DNA from: Gautieria morchelliformis
Taxonomy: Eukaryota > Basidiomycota > Agaricomycetes > Gomphales > Gomphaceae
Length of the DNA stretch: 64,000 nucleotides
Assembly (NCBI GenBank): GCA_015179125.1
Contig: WHVA01000495.1
Coordinates: forward strand, 17,708-81,707
Reading direction: 5' to 3'
Below, piece after piece: positions 42,314-54,312 of the stretch. Position 1 is the first letter of the stretch. Every line of letters starts with the position of its first letter. The notes beneath the pieces are model-generated. The model had not been told where the DNA came from. It saw nothing but the letters and a program-made list of their open reading frames with translations, and searched no databases. The translations under genes were made by a program, and so were the position numbers.

Positions 42314-45300
42314 ATGGAGTCTAGCAATATCGCACAGATAACTGCCCCAGGCGCTGCACCTACCCAGCAGAGGAACCTCACTCGCGGTCAGGAAAAGGAA
42401 GCAGAAGTGTGTGGATAAACCTCTTCAGCGCGATCCAAGTTTGAACATGTTCTGACACAATTTGCACAGTTCCTGTCCCTCAGACTCCTCAACAAGCATG
42501 GGAGGATCAGGCTTTCCACCCAGCCCATCGATTACACCCGATTGCCTGGGAAATCTTCGCTGCTTGCTGTTGGCAGCCAGAAAGCATGTCTTGCAGCAGC
42601 TGTCCGCGAAGAGAGTGCAAACTGTGTGTCTTCATCTTCTTGCATCATAAAGTAGCTCATGAGTTATGAATTAGACATTCTCTTAACTACCCTCTCTGAA
42701 TTTCGAACTGTGGTTGAGTCAGGACAACCCGAACCTGAGCCGTTCATTCCCTTCAAACCTCAGCAACCACCCTTGAGAGTTCCCGGTACCCCCAATATCG
42801 TCAAATTCGCTCTTAACGATGAGCGTTTGATGGTCGGCTTCGTTGATGGTCCATCCTTGTGTACAACACCAGCGATCTTTATGCGCCGGGACGCAACCAG
42901 GTCACACCGTACTTTTGTTGGCGTCCACATGCATGTAATTGACTTTTACTAATAGGTTGATCCCGTTCACGTATTTCCGGGAGATGCTTCTACTACACCT
43001 CGTGACATTGTACCCAATCCTGGAGAAAGCCCTGAATTAGTAGCCATTCTACGTGGGGTCCATGGCCAAGAACCAGGACATCATGTTGATGTATTAGACG
43101 TACAGCAGTTCAAACACGTTGCAGGCTGGCGCAAAGGAGTCGACCTAAATACAGCACCCGTCTCAAGTAGGTTCTGACATCTGTGCATTGCGACCCTTTA
43201 CTAAGGCTCTCCAGTTTCCTGGTCCCCGAAGGGAAAACAGATTGCAATTGGACTGCAATCGGGTGATATACTCTCATATAGCCCGCTGTCTGCTGCAAGT
43301 CCTAAGTCGCATCTTCCTAGACCGCCTTCTATTCCGCCTACCGCCTCCTCACTGCTCTCCATCACATGGCTAACTACCTCAAGTTTCCATACAATATTTT
43401 CCTCACCAGAAGCATGCTCATCTCTTTTTAATGCCTCTAATTCCTCCTCATTGACAAAAACCCATGTCATCTCTACCCATGATTCCAAGTCCCAGTTCAG
43501 TGTCGATGTTGAACTTCTAGATCCGTCCCCTCCTTTCGGTGCACAATTTCCACCAGGTCCGCTTTCCATCGTCCTACGAAACTGGTCACCCACAAAGTTC
43601 ATCATTATCTGTGGAGATGGACCCTCGTCGGACATAGGTGTAATTGGGTCGCTGTCGTCCGATGGGGCTCCAGATGCTTGGGTAAACTTCACTCTTGAGG
43701 AGACTTCGACGCCATCTCTACCACTTGGAGAGGATACGCAGGACATGGCTTTGTTAGGATTGGAGATCGATCTGGCAAGCTCCAAGTCCGTTCGCATGTC
43801 TGAGCAGCCAGATGATGGCACTCCCGATCTGCCTCCATCTCCAATTCTATACGCGTACATGAGTGATGGCAGTGTCGTCGCTTGGCATGTCCTCAACACG
43901 ACAGGAAATACATATCCTGGGATGGTGACGGCTAATTCTACTGAGCCTTTCGTCTCGTCCGCTCAACTTGAGAGGTTGAGCATGGAAGAATCGAGGATGT
44001 CCTCGCCTCAAATGACTCCCCTTGCCTCGCTTAAACCGGAACCGCTGTCACCCCTCAGCCAATCGCAACCGGGTTCAGCCTTCGGACAAACAGCTTCATC
44101 GCCGCCACCTTCTGCCCTATCCGCTATTGCCCCAGCGCGAGGATTTGGCGCCTTTGGCAACATAGCCACAACCTCAAAGTTTGGATCGACTGGCTTTGGG
44201 TTTGCAGGAGCGTCTTCCCCGTCGGCATTTGGTACATCTTCTAATTCCTCTGGCTTTGGCTCCTCTGGCTTTGGTGTTGGAAGTGACGCCAAAAACTCAC
44301 AAGTTTCGTCGACTTTTGGTTCACCAGCATTCGGACAACCATCTAATGCACCAACATTTGGTGCACCTGGCTTCGGTTCAAAACCTGCGGGACCAGCATT
44401 CGGACAAAGTGGTTTCAGTTCATCCGGTTCAATTTCTACACCTACGACCGGAGGATTTGCGGCTTTTGCAAACCAGGGGCTATCAACATTCGGGACAGCC
44501 GCCTCGCCTTCTGGACCTCAGTCTGCTTTTGGAGCTGGCGGTTCAGGCCAGGCCACCACAGCTCCCACGTCTGCCTTTGGTGCTGGAGGCTCGGGACCGT
44601 CGACGTCGTTTGGGCAGCAGCCCCGACCCGGTGATTCCGCAGGTTTCGGACAATCATCTGTCACACCAGTATTTGGGGCATCGAGCTTTGGTAAACCTGC
44701 GGCACCAGCATTCGGCCAGAGCGGCTTCAGTTCGAGTGCACTCAAGTCTTCGGTACCATCAACGGGAGGATTTGCGGCTTTTGCAAACCAGGGGCCATCA
44801 ACATTCGGGACGGCCGCCTCGCCTTCTGGGCCTCAGTCTGCTTTTGGAGCTGGCGGTTCAGGCCAGGCCACGGCAGCGCCCACGTCTGCCTTTGGCGCTG
44901 GAGGTTCGGGACCCTCGACATCGTTTGGGCAGCAGCCCCGGCCTGGTGATTCTGCAGATTTCGAACAAGCATCTGCTACATCAGTATTTGGGGCACCGAG
45001 TTTTGGTAAACCTGCGGCGCCAGCATTCGGCCAGAGCGGCTTCAGTTCATCGAGTGCACCTAAATCTTCGGTATCTTCAACGGGAGGATTCGCGGCTTTC
45101 GCAAACCAGGGGCCGTCGACATTCGGCACTCCCGTGGGCTCAGGATCCTCGTCTCTTGCAAAAACATCAAACGAAAGGGTATCAGAGACACTCGGCGCTC
45201 CCGTGACTTCGGGATCCTCGTCTCTTGCTAAAACATCAACCGAAAGGGTATCAGAGACACTCGGCGCTCCCGTGGGCTCAGGATCCTCGTCTCTTACCAA

Positions 45301-47721
45301 AACATCAAACGAAAGGGTATCAGAGACACTCGGCACTTCCGTGGGCTCAGGATCCTCGTCTCTTGCCAAAACATCAGATGCAAGGGTATCAGAGACACTC
45401 GGCGCTCCCGTGGGCTCAGGATCCTCATCTCTTCCCAAAACATCAACCGAAAGGGTATCAGAGACACTCGGCGCTCCCGTGGGCTCAGGATCCTCGTCTG
45501 TCGCCAAAACATCAAACGAAGGGGTATCAGAAAATACAGAAGAACCAAGTAATAGTCATGAGGCTGCGGGAGATCCACATTCCGAGCCCTTCTCTCTTAC
45601 CGACGATGAGCTTGATGAATCCACTTCCGATAAGCCACCACGTTCTCCTACGACTTCCCTTTCTGAAGTGGAATCGGAGACACCTGAGAATATACCACTG
45701 CCTGAAACCCCGACTCCTCGTTCGACGCCGGCATCAGCACCGACACCGACGCCGTCGTCCCCGCCTCCAAAGCTTTCTGCAGTTGATGGAGTTCCCCCCC
45801 TGCCAACTCATTCCCCCCCTATATCGGTTGCGGATAAATCCAATACAACCACACCTCCTGGATCGCCGGAAAAGCCTCCGGGGCCGATTCCAGCACCTTT
45901 AGCTCCAAAGCCAATTATTCCTCCGTCAACGGTGTCCTCTTTTGGTTTTGGTTTAGGTCGACCCTCATCGCGTCCGATTCGAAGCTCTCCGTTGACTAGT
46001 GCACCTATCACCAGCACAAACGAGGAAGATCCTGTGCTAGACGTTACACCTTCCAAGTCAGCCCCAGCAATCGTCAATTTCAAGCCTGTAGAACCCAAGA
46101 CGCCACTCGGACAGGCCTTATCGCCCACCACCGTTCCAGCCACTGAGCCCCTGCTTAGCTCTGGAAATGGCACATCCAGTTCCGCAAACCGTCGACCAAT
46201 GACGCCCCCACTGCTGGGTACCTCACCAGCTCCAGGCGCTGGGTCGACAACTTTAAGGGGTCCTTTTGTTTTGGGTCAGCCCCAGGCTCTTCCGGTGCCA
46301 CTCAAAACGTCGAGTCAGCTCGTTCCGCTGTCGGTTCCAGTATCTGGTACACACCAACCTGTCTCACCTGCCGTGAAGGAAGATGACTCAGAAGAGCTCC
46401 CCAAGCACCCGCTTCAGATTGAGTTTCAACGCGCATACCAGGAGATGGTGAAAGAGCTTGTCCAGGTATGTATCACTGCTGCATTGAATGTATTCTGTGT
46501 TAATTTGTCCCTTTCTGAATGTCAGCTTCATAAGAAAGCTTGTGAGATGGCAGTCATTCTCCCGGCCATCAGTGAGCCGCGAGGCCTAGACACACTTGTC
46601 CTGAACAATCAGGAGTTTGTGCCTGGGAAATATTCGCATGGTGATCTAAAATCCTTCGCAATAATGATTGGGGCTCTGCAGAAAACAGTTGTCCCGTTAC
46701 TGGACCAAGGTAAATCGAATAAGGGTCTATTACAGGATTTGCAGAACTTGGCTCTGATATGTGAGTGAGTTGTAAAGGTATGAAAAGTCATAAATAACGC
46801 GTCGGTTTTGCTCAGCCGAGACGAAACAAGAGGAACTGTCCAGGTGGGCCCGAGCCCAAGAGGATCCAGAACATGCTAAGACCCTCAAGCCTCGCGCCTT
46901 GGGTCCAGAACATTCAGAAAACCAAATTCGGTTAAGAAAGGCACTTCAGGTATGTTTTAAAAATTTCTCTCGCTATCACCATCGCCTAACTATGATATGT
47001 CGTCCTAGATGGCTCACGATCGTATTCAGCAATGTGAGGATGAATTTGAGTCACTCAAAAAGCGCCTGGGACAGCATAAGTCAGGCAGAGTGGGGTTGAG
47101 GTGGGTCTGATTCCGTCTACTCGTATGCAACTAACATCTTCCTCTTCAAGGCCACCATCGTTGGATACAATCGATCGCACCTGCAGAAATATCCAAGCCG
47201 CCCTAGAAGAACGCACGAAGCTACTAGAACAGCTCAAAAGCCGTATGGATGCATTATCTCCACAAACTTCGCAAAGGCTCCAGTCTTCCTATCACACGCG
47301 TACGCCATACCAGAAGCCGGGTACTGTGACACCTCCATTTGCCAGTGTAGCAGCAGCCGCGCTTAATTCTGAGCGGTCATCGTTGAAGCTGAAGAATGCT
47401 TTGCTCTCTGCCCGCAAGGAGCCTCTGTTCACTACCAATGTGGTCAAGCCCAAGACCACGAGTAACGCTTTGCAGGGACCGCAAGTGTCCCCACAACGTC
47501 CAGACTGGACACTTCCTCTTGTCCCACCTCTCAGCGGCCCGTCAAACTCTGTCAATCGACGAAGTTCGCGCCCAGGCAAAAAACACGGTGCCGTGCAGCT
47601 GAGGGCCAGTAGTTCACCTGGTGCCGATGCCAAATCCGTTGCGTTTGATTGGGGCCCTTTACCGAGTGTGGCACCTATGGCTCAGCTCTCCCAAGACGTT
47701 CGGTCAGTCGCGGAAAATTGA
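42314..47721 (+). CDS. NUP159: Nup159/Nup214-type FG nucleoporin
   Basis: Cytoplasmic-face nuclear pore protein that docks the mRNA-export helicase Dbp5. Exon 1 starts MESSNIAQITAPGAAPTQQ and splices to FLSLRLLNKHGRIRLS. A beta-propeller follows (KSSLLAVGSQKACLAAAVRE, IVKFALNDERLMVGFVDG, HVFPGDAST, VSWSPKGKQIAIGLQSGDIL). The middle is an FG-repeat region with many GFG and FGQ motifs, including two long tandem blocks (44451-45538). A Pro-rich linker and a C-terminal coiled-coil region (QLHKKACEMAVILPAI, KALQMAHDRIQQCEDEFESL, NIQAALEERTKLLEQLKS) match the Nsp1/Nup82-binding part. It ends QLSQDVRSVAEN. The central exon alone exceeds 3 kb with no frame break. The FG region is unusually repetitive. 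Confidence 0.88.
44451..45124 (+). repeat. 315-318 bp in-frame FG-repeat blocks in NUP159
   Basis: Each block encodes about 105 residues starting GGFAAFANQG, then STFGTAASPSG, SAFGAGGSG twice, and FGQQPRPGDS. Copies start at 44451, 44766 and 45084. The third is cut short and runs into the 69-bp repeats. The high identity suggests recent duplication. Confidence 0.85.
45125..45538 (+). repeat. 69-bp minisatellite, six copies, in frame in NUP159
   Basis: The 23-residue unit has the form GAPVGSGSSSLAKTS-x-ERVSETL and repeats six times with starts every 69 bp (45125, 45194, 45263, 45332, 45401, 45470). It contains no FG dipeptide. The nucleotide copies are nearly identical. Confidence 0.9.
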
Positions 47722-47988
47722 GAAGAGCACAAAATGATTTCAGTTCTTTTCATTTGGCGCTGTTGTGTAGTATGTGTATTCTGCGATACGTTTAATAGAA
47801 GTATATTCTACTGAAACATGTCACTTGTGAGTACCATTGACTTTAGTGGGCGGATCTGGCGGATTGTTCTCTTCATCCTGCGACTCTGGTGTCTGGTTGC
47901 GAGGGTCATCGATGATGGATTCCAAGTAGGCCAGGGATGCCTACATGACAGCAGACAGCAGCAGCCAAAGCAAACAGAAAATAGGCGT

Positions 47989-48723
47989 CTAGTACGGTGC
48001 ATAGCGGTTGTCGTTAATGAAATTGCTGCGCACCCGCCCAACTTCAGATAATTCTTGCGCTTCATCCCCCGTAAAGGTCTCGAAACCTCCACCGTCAGCG
48101 GCGTCCACAAACGCGTCATCCATATCGTCGTCAGATCCCTGAGGGTCAGGATGTAAGGCTGCACATAATGACAACGCCTCAAAGATAGGCTCCACTAAAC
48201 CAATTAAGAGTGAATCAGATGGGGCGACAGTCAGTTACTTCAACAGAGGGTAAGGTCACGTACGCGATGCTGGGTCGGTAGGTAACAGTTTTAACTCACG
48301 CATGTCTTGCACCTCCTCTGTTTCAGAGGCACCGTCACCTTGCGAACCTTCATCCAACTGGCAATAAATAGTAGGTCCAGCTTCCCCTCGGGCGATGGCA
48401 TGCAATGTGATGGTAGGATACTCGATTTGAAATCCTTTTCCAGTGTTAGAGAGAAAGGCCAGAACGCTACTAAAAATCAGAAAAGCGCCACATAGCTAAA
48501 GCCGACGACGATACCTCTCTGTCACATACAAAGTGCCTTTCGCACCATCCTCTGTTGAGAAACCCTCTAGAGGAGGTTCCAAGGACACCGCCACAGAGTC
48601 TTCCTTGTGTCGGAGTACAGGTGGTATATCATTGAAAGACGTTGGGGTTGACGCAACGAGCTGGCGGTGATCAGACGGGGAAATCGAACGTGGCGCGCTC
48701 GAGATGAAGGTAATGGGAGCCAT
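47989..48723 (-). CDS. pICln-like methylosome subunit (Voldacs domain)
   Basis: Starts MAPITFISSAPRSISPSDHR (48723). A PH-like fold is indicated by KGTLYVTER, then across an intron VLAFLSNTGKGFQIEYPTI, TLHAIARGEAGPTIYCQL. An acidic loop and C-terminus follow (DEGSQGD, GSDDDMDDAFVDAADGGG), ending NDNRYAPY. In animals and fission yeast pICln chaperones Sm proteins for snRNP assembly with the PRMT5 methylosome; this role is inferred here. Three or more exons. Convergent with NUP159 (267 bp between stops). Confidence 0.82.
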
Positions 48724-49042
48724 GTTCAACGTATTTCAACTCCGCTAGATCAGTGGTAAACCAAGTACTACTTATATCCAGTGAAATCCTGTGAATGCTG
48801 CGTTCGAATCTTAGTACTGGCCAACTCAGATACAATATTGACGTGTAGACAATTAACAAAGTCCTCATTTACTGCAACCGCGAGCTTCAGCTACTTACTC
48901 CCATAGCTGCACGTTTATATCTGGGCCAGGTGCATAGCGAGGGTAGTCATTATTGGCACTCTAGAATTTCACGCGCAGATAAATGAGTATCGAATACTGA
49001 TGTATATATGGACGGTAGACGTAGCAGGGGATCTCTATGTGC
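48724..49042. other. Intergenic region, 319 bp, no gene seen
   Basis: This is the pICln promoter and the 3' end of the Nudix gene, both on the minus strand. No supported feature. Confidence 0.5.
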
Positions 49043-50160
49043 TTATGCTTCGAGGTACTCAACGGTCTTCGACGTGGTCTTGGACAATGGAGCCTCTGAG
49101 GAGTCCTCATTCTGCCCCAATAAAGGGGAAATCTCTAAGATTGGATCGGTTTGGGTAGGCGACATTCGCTCATAAGATGTCTTGCGGTTATATGCAACCT
49201 CTGCAGCTGTAATCTGGAAGAGGTTTAGTAAGTACTGGGAATGGGTAAATGAAGACACTAACAAGGATATCAGCCGTTAGTCCTTTGATGGGTGTATAGC
49301 TTGATCGAAATCGGTGCATTCTGTATGTCCCCACGTGTGGGCTGATTGAAATGTCTGACGTGCTCTGTCATAATGTATTAAGAAAACTTTCGGCCTGATA
49401 ATGAAGCCGGATGCAAATCCCTACATAAAGGCTTGTGCTATAGGGCCAATTTTCGCTTCCTTGCACAGATAAAGGCTCGCTCACCGCGAGATCAGGGTCG
49501 AGTATAGCCTCCAGTGGGTGATCAAAAATATGGTCGACCTCTAGATAACCTTAGTTCTTTGCGGAGAGGGATTCTATGTAAGCGTACCATCCGTCGAGGG
49601 TGTGAGCCTCTCTAGAACAGACAAGTTCGTTAATAAAGCCACAACGGGGGTCACGAGAAGTTTATAAAGCTGTAAGGTATGAAGATCATATACATATACT
49701 CGATATAAAGGACGTACAGAAAGAAAAGGTCTTAGATGGCCTAAGACGTGAATGTGAGCGCATCCTAGGGGAAGGCCCACTTCCTCATTGGCTTCTCGCA
49801 TCTAAAGGTGGCGATATTGGTAAATTCATGATGATGTTTTGGAATACAAATAAGAACTACATAGCTTACAGCAGTGGCGGTCATGTCATTATCCCCATAG
49901 TCGAATTTTCCTCCAGGAAGTGCTGTCTGGAACGGATGCGACCGAAGCGACTTTGAACGCGTGGTTAGTAAGACGCGAAGCGACCCAGCTTTCTCGTATA
50001 GAAGCACCAGGACGGCCGCAAGCATCGACCTCGGGTAATTACTAGTCCCACCGCGGAAGTGATTTGGAGGCTGGTGTTGAAGTAGCCGTTCCAGACAAGC
50101 TATAGACTTTGGTGTCAAGACATTGATCTCGGCATCCGATAGCACCTCAGTAATTGACAT
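49043..50160 (-). CDS. Nudix hydrolase, coenzyme A diphosphatase type
   Basis: Starts MSITEVLSDAEINVLTPKS. The domain opens with SMLAAVLVLLYEKAGSLRVL, TTRSKSLRSHPFQTALPGG. The Nudix box is split by an intron: GGKFDYGDNDMTATA joins MREANEEVGLP, giving the RE-x2-EE-x-GL metal-binding core. The SHPFQTALPGG segment upstream is typical of the CoA/acyl-CoA diphosphatase (PCD1/NUDT7) branch. Later exons read VDHIFDHPLEAILDPDL, YRMHRFRSSYTPIKGLTADI and AAEVAYNRKTSYERM. It ends TTSKTVEYLEA at 49043. In yeast Pcd1 is peroxisomal; I see no clear C-terminal SKL here. About seven exons. Confidence 0.82.
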
Positions 50161-50297
50161 TCGGGTTGCCAGTGAACGGTGTTAGCGCCTTAACTCGTTG
50201 ACAAATCCACAATATATAATACTTAAGTATATACAGGAAATATATAATATGCAATTGTTTATGTCGAAGATGCTGGATGTCTGGTCTATACTGTAAC

Positions 50298-53200
50298 TTA
50301 TATGTATGTAGCATAGGATCCGATCACCGGACGATGGTCAGAGCGCCCTGGTGAAGATAATTGGCTGTAATCTCTACAGTAATCATAAGATGAGAAGCCC
50401 ACCTTCTAGTCGCCTCATCTGTCGGTCATCGAGAGTACGGTAGGACAGGCAAACAACGTCCCCCTTACGGTGCTTTGGAGTTCGAGGTTCAACATCGGGC
50501 GTAGCCGTGGGGGACGAAAGGCCCTGATCGCGAGGTTTAAAATTAAAAAACCACCGTCTTGGCCCGGGAATAACCCGGTGAGGTATGGTGGAGGAGGTTG
50601 GATCCGAATTATCTTGAAACAATGCAGCAGACAGTTGGTCACTCTCCGCACGTCGAGGAGACGGCAATAGCCCCACAGGACGCGAGGAAACCTGCAGTGA
50701 AAGTCGACGTGGTACTCGTTCAGCACTCGACACCATAGCAGACGCAGATCGCGGACGCCCATTTGTCGGTGGGGGTGCAATAGGCTGGACAGAAGTGCTA
50801 GGCCAAGGTTCTAACGACTTGGATTGATATAAGCCTGGAGATGCTGCCAAAGGTGGGCCATCCAAAGGTAACAGAACGCCATGCGAGTCTGAAGGTTCTT
50901 GTAAGTTAGACTCGGCCGGTGTCGCATCCCGCCTTGTTCGAGGACGAAATGCCTGACTGACGAGCTGAGTGACACGAGTAGTACGCCCGCGGGAACGGGC
51001 GGGTTCAACTTCAGGCTCAAAATCCGGTTCAGATACTAGATCTTCTGGTGGTTCTACTGTGGTCTTCCATAGAATTCTATCACACCTATTGTGGTGATGT
51101 TTTAGAGTCACAAAGTCGGAAGCCTTGAGGTTTCGCTACTCACCAGCTCGGGACCCGTTGCTTGCTAGATGAATCGTAGACGCCTTTCTCGTTTTCGCAA
51201 GCGAAAGCTTGGTCGTCTGGCTTCCGGTGGGCCACTGATGTCTTCGCAGAGGCGGCTCTTCTGAGGATGGGAGAAATTAAAGAAGACGATGACGGGTTTG
51301 AGACCGTATTGCTTCCGCATGATAATTCGATAGATGACCCAGGCACGTTCAGCTTCGCAGCAGAGGTCCCTCTCCGATTCCTTCGTTTTGGTGATAAGTT
51401 GCTCACTTGAGTGTCCCGAGAGACATTAAGGAAGGTCGTCCACGCAGCCTTGGCTTTGAGTGCCGCATGAGACACTAATTTGGAGGTGTGGTGCAAGGCT
51501 TTATCCCCGCCAGTGTGCGAGCTGGTCGAGGAGTGATCACTACCGTCCTCTGTCGTACCCAGTCGGTACTTCGAAGTATTTGACGTCCAAGCAGACGATC
51601 GCAGACTGGTAGTATCTCCTGTCTCATCTTCATACGCCTCCTCATACTCATATTCTTTTTCTTCAATTTCGTCTAAATTGGTCTTGGAGTGACGTTGAGC
51701 ATGGCGTGATCTCCGCTTTTCACGCTGCCTGGCCGGAGGCAATACATCATATTTAAACCTGACCAGTGTGTAAGCACTCTCATAGTTGGTGTCTGAAAAC
51801 AGCGCACGTGGGAGGGAAGCTGATATTGGCCTCGTGGAAACCAGCAAATGTGGGATCACCATCATTTATGAGTTTACTAAGTTGATCAAAGGCTAAAGCT
51901 TGGGCGTATTCTGTATGAGACATGTCAGTCTTTCCATACAACGGTATGCGAACAAATCAGACAGGCCTTTTCGAGAGAGGAGCCAGTCGGCATGAAGCCG
52001 TGAAATATTCAAACGAAAATTGAGATCTCCAAAAATCCATGTATGGTCAAACCTGTCAGTGAGATCTGAAGAAAATTTACTGGTGTATTTCTAACCGCCG
52101 TATAGCAGACTGACCTTCCGCAAAGGTACGAGGGTCGTCGGGAGGTAGAAAGGACTCTATAGGGAGCTCAGCCTGTGCAGGGTCAGATGACATGGAACCA
52201 GTAACGTCAGAAAGGGGGGTACCTTGATTTTGGCAAGGTTCGCCACGCGCAAGGGAACCTTTCCCTCGTGAGCTAGCAGAGAAATGTTCAGATACAAGTA
52301 CAGATGTGTCATTAATGCTAACCGGCTAGGTGTGCGTTGATGAAAAGGAGTGTGGTTCCGCGGAAGTTTACAGATACACCTACTCCCCCTTTATTCCCTA
52401 ACCGACCTCCCATGAGACCTGCTGGCACAGAACCTAAAGACAAACTGAGCCTCCATACTCGTCTACGTTGCCTAACGGCAGTGTATGCCACTCACCCGTT
52501 GAAACATCTACGCCCAATCAGAGTTTTTGATCAGACGGTAGACAGAGGAGTTAGAATCCATACCTTGCACCAGGGGTCGTACGTCCCTATGCACATATAC
52601 TGCCATATAAATCCCCATTAGTCGTTCCTTAACTAGTAGCTCGTATGGCCCAGTCCGTGCCTGTGCCTCGGAGGCGGAAAAGGGGTCTGTATTTCTCCCA
52701 GAGGTGGTGGACTGCCAATTGAGAGTGTGCGACCGTTTGGAACCTATGTAAGGTGCTGCTGGCTTTCGGGGGACATCGGTATCTGCGGCATGGTTACTGA
52801 CATTGCCAACGCTTGGTTCCCCAGGGTCAGGGACCGTCGTCGTGATGACAGGCTTGACATCATGCAGTGAACCAACGCCATTAGCAAACCAATCTTCCAA
52901 TACGGCACTCCAACCAGATGTTGGTGCAGGAGTGTGTACCTGATGTTCATCGGCAGCAGGATCATTACGGGGATGCTCGGATGCGTGCTCGTACTTTAGG
53001 TGCTTGGACAGTAGAGATTTGGTGTGGTGTAATCGGTGTTTCTCTTTTGACTTATCCCTATCTCGGTCCTTCTCAGGGTCGTGGTCCTTGTTTTTCTCCT
53101 TCTCTCGCTCTTTAACATCCCAGTGTTTGAAATTTGCAGCCAAGCCCATGGGTATGCCAGAGAGAGTGGGGCACTCTTGACCACCTACCACGACGATATG

Positions 53201-53670
53201 ATATGGATGTGTTTCTTCCAAGGACAAACCAGGCAAGGCCATCCGGTCGCCGTCGTCAACCATTGATCTTGGGGTAAACAGCGGAACGGAGCCCAAAAGT
53301 TCTTCCAGATTTCCCTTCAGCCCAGCCCAACCGTCAGTAATGCTGGACTGTAGGATACCATCTTGAAACGCACCTTGGGTAAAGAGTCGTGCATGTTCCA
53401 TGTTATTATGCGGGTTTTGATAAATTCCGGATTAGAAGCTGATGGTGATGTGACTGCACTGGGAGGGATTGTGGGTGTGGGTATAGACGGTGAGGATGAA
53501 AGAGAAGGTGGAAAGAGGGCCTGCAGCCGAGCAATCACGCCTGGGTGGCTGCGGCTAGCACTAGGAGATCTAACTGCATGTTCAGGCCTTGCGTCAGTCT
53601 TGGATACCTTGAGCTTGAACAGGGATGAATCACGGTGCGCAGTGGAGGCCTGCGTGGACTGGGAGGCCAT
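50298..53670 (-). CDS. Inositol polyphosphate 5-phosphatase
   Basis: Mg-dependent phosphatase removing the 5-phosphate from PI(4,5)P2-type lipids or inositol phosphates (family knowledge). Starts MASQSTQASTAHRDSSLFK (53670). Catalytic motifs in order: ITWNMHDSLPK, VVVGGQECPTLSG, GGRVGNKGGVGVSVNFRG, LLFINAHLAAHEGK, TWIFGDLNFRLNISRL, FPPTFKYDV, PSWCDRILWK and, in the last exon, SDHRPVIGSYATYI. All key residues are there. Odd feature: very large insertions split the domain. One follows the QE block (Lys/Glu/Asp-rich, KEREKEKNKDHDPEKDRDRD), one lies between KYDVLPP and PSWCDR (about 180 residues, Ser/Arg-rich), and one lies between DRILWK and the SDHRP box (about 220 residues). They are probably exposed, disordered loops. 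About eight exons. Confidence 0.9.
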
Positions 53671-54312
53671 GGCCACCGCCTGCAAGCCCGTTGCAGGGCA
53701 AATGATGAGCTCAGAGTTCGCGCAATTTCTGACTTACATACACTAAGAAGCATTCATACGGTCCTTGCCGACCTTCAGTTGGCGTTGTTGCTCGATTGAG
53801 TTCGTTGCTCGGAGTTCTGGGCTCTGTCAATTTGCAGTTTATTTTGTTGTGAGCCAAATTGCAGTTACAACTATAAACTTTCAGCACAATTGTAAACGAA
53901 GCCATAAGCGCCCTGCGCTTCGAGCACAATTGATAATCTCTCTCTCTCTCTCTCATGTGGGCTCTGTCAATTTGCAGTTTATTTTGTTGTAAGCCAAATT
54001 GCAGTTACAACTATAAACTTTTAGCACAATTGTAGACGAAGTTTACAGCGGGAGAGTCAACGAGAAAGCACTGCCAGTGGCTACCTACAAGTACGACGTC
54101 GACAGCCTTTGAATTGACCATATGTCACTGCAATGTTAAGACCCAATTCCCAACCCTCTGCCTATCATGCCCTTGATTGCGAAACATCAACCTTGAACCA
54201 TCTGGTCCCTCGAGGTTATGCACGATTGATCCGTCGTGTTGGTCAATTTTCTGCTCAATACCTATATAGGTTGTACGGTGGCCATGAGCAGCCGGGTTAG
54301 ATCACTTACCGT
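53671..54312. other. Intergenic region with a local duplication
   Basis: Promoter side of the 5-phosphatase and left flank of copia element 2. It contains the 140-bp duplication at 53819-54045 and nothing else I can support. Confidence 0.6.
53819..54045. repeat. Tandem duplication, 140-bp period, with a (TC)n tract
   Basis: GGGCTCTGTCAATTTGCAG starts at 53819 and again at 53959. The shared part (about 87 bp) runs to CACAATTGTA-ACGAAG with four or so mismatches. A (TC)n microsatellite at about 53938-53954 lies just before the second copy and may have helped slippage. Confidence 0.85.

Noticed and set aside
44833..45507. Minus-strand ORF of repeated Asp/Glu/Pro residues under NUP159
   Set aside because: It is produced by the 69-bp minisatellite read backwards. 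The plus strand carries the conserved nucleoporin frame.
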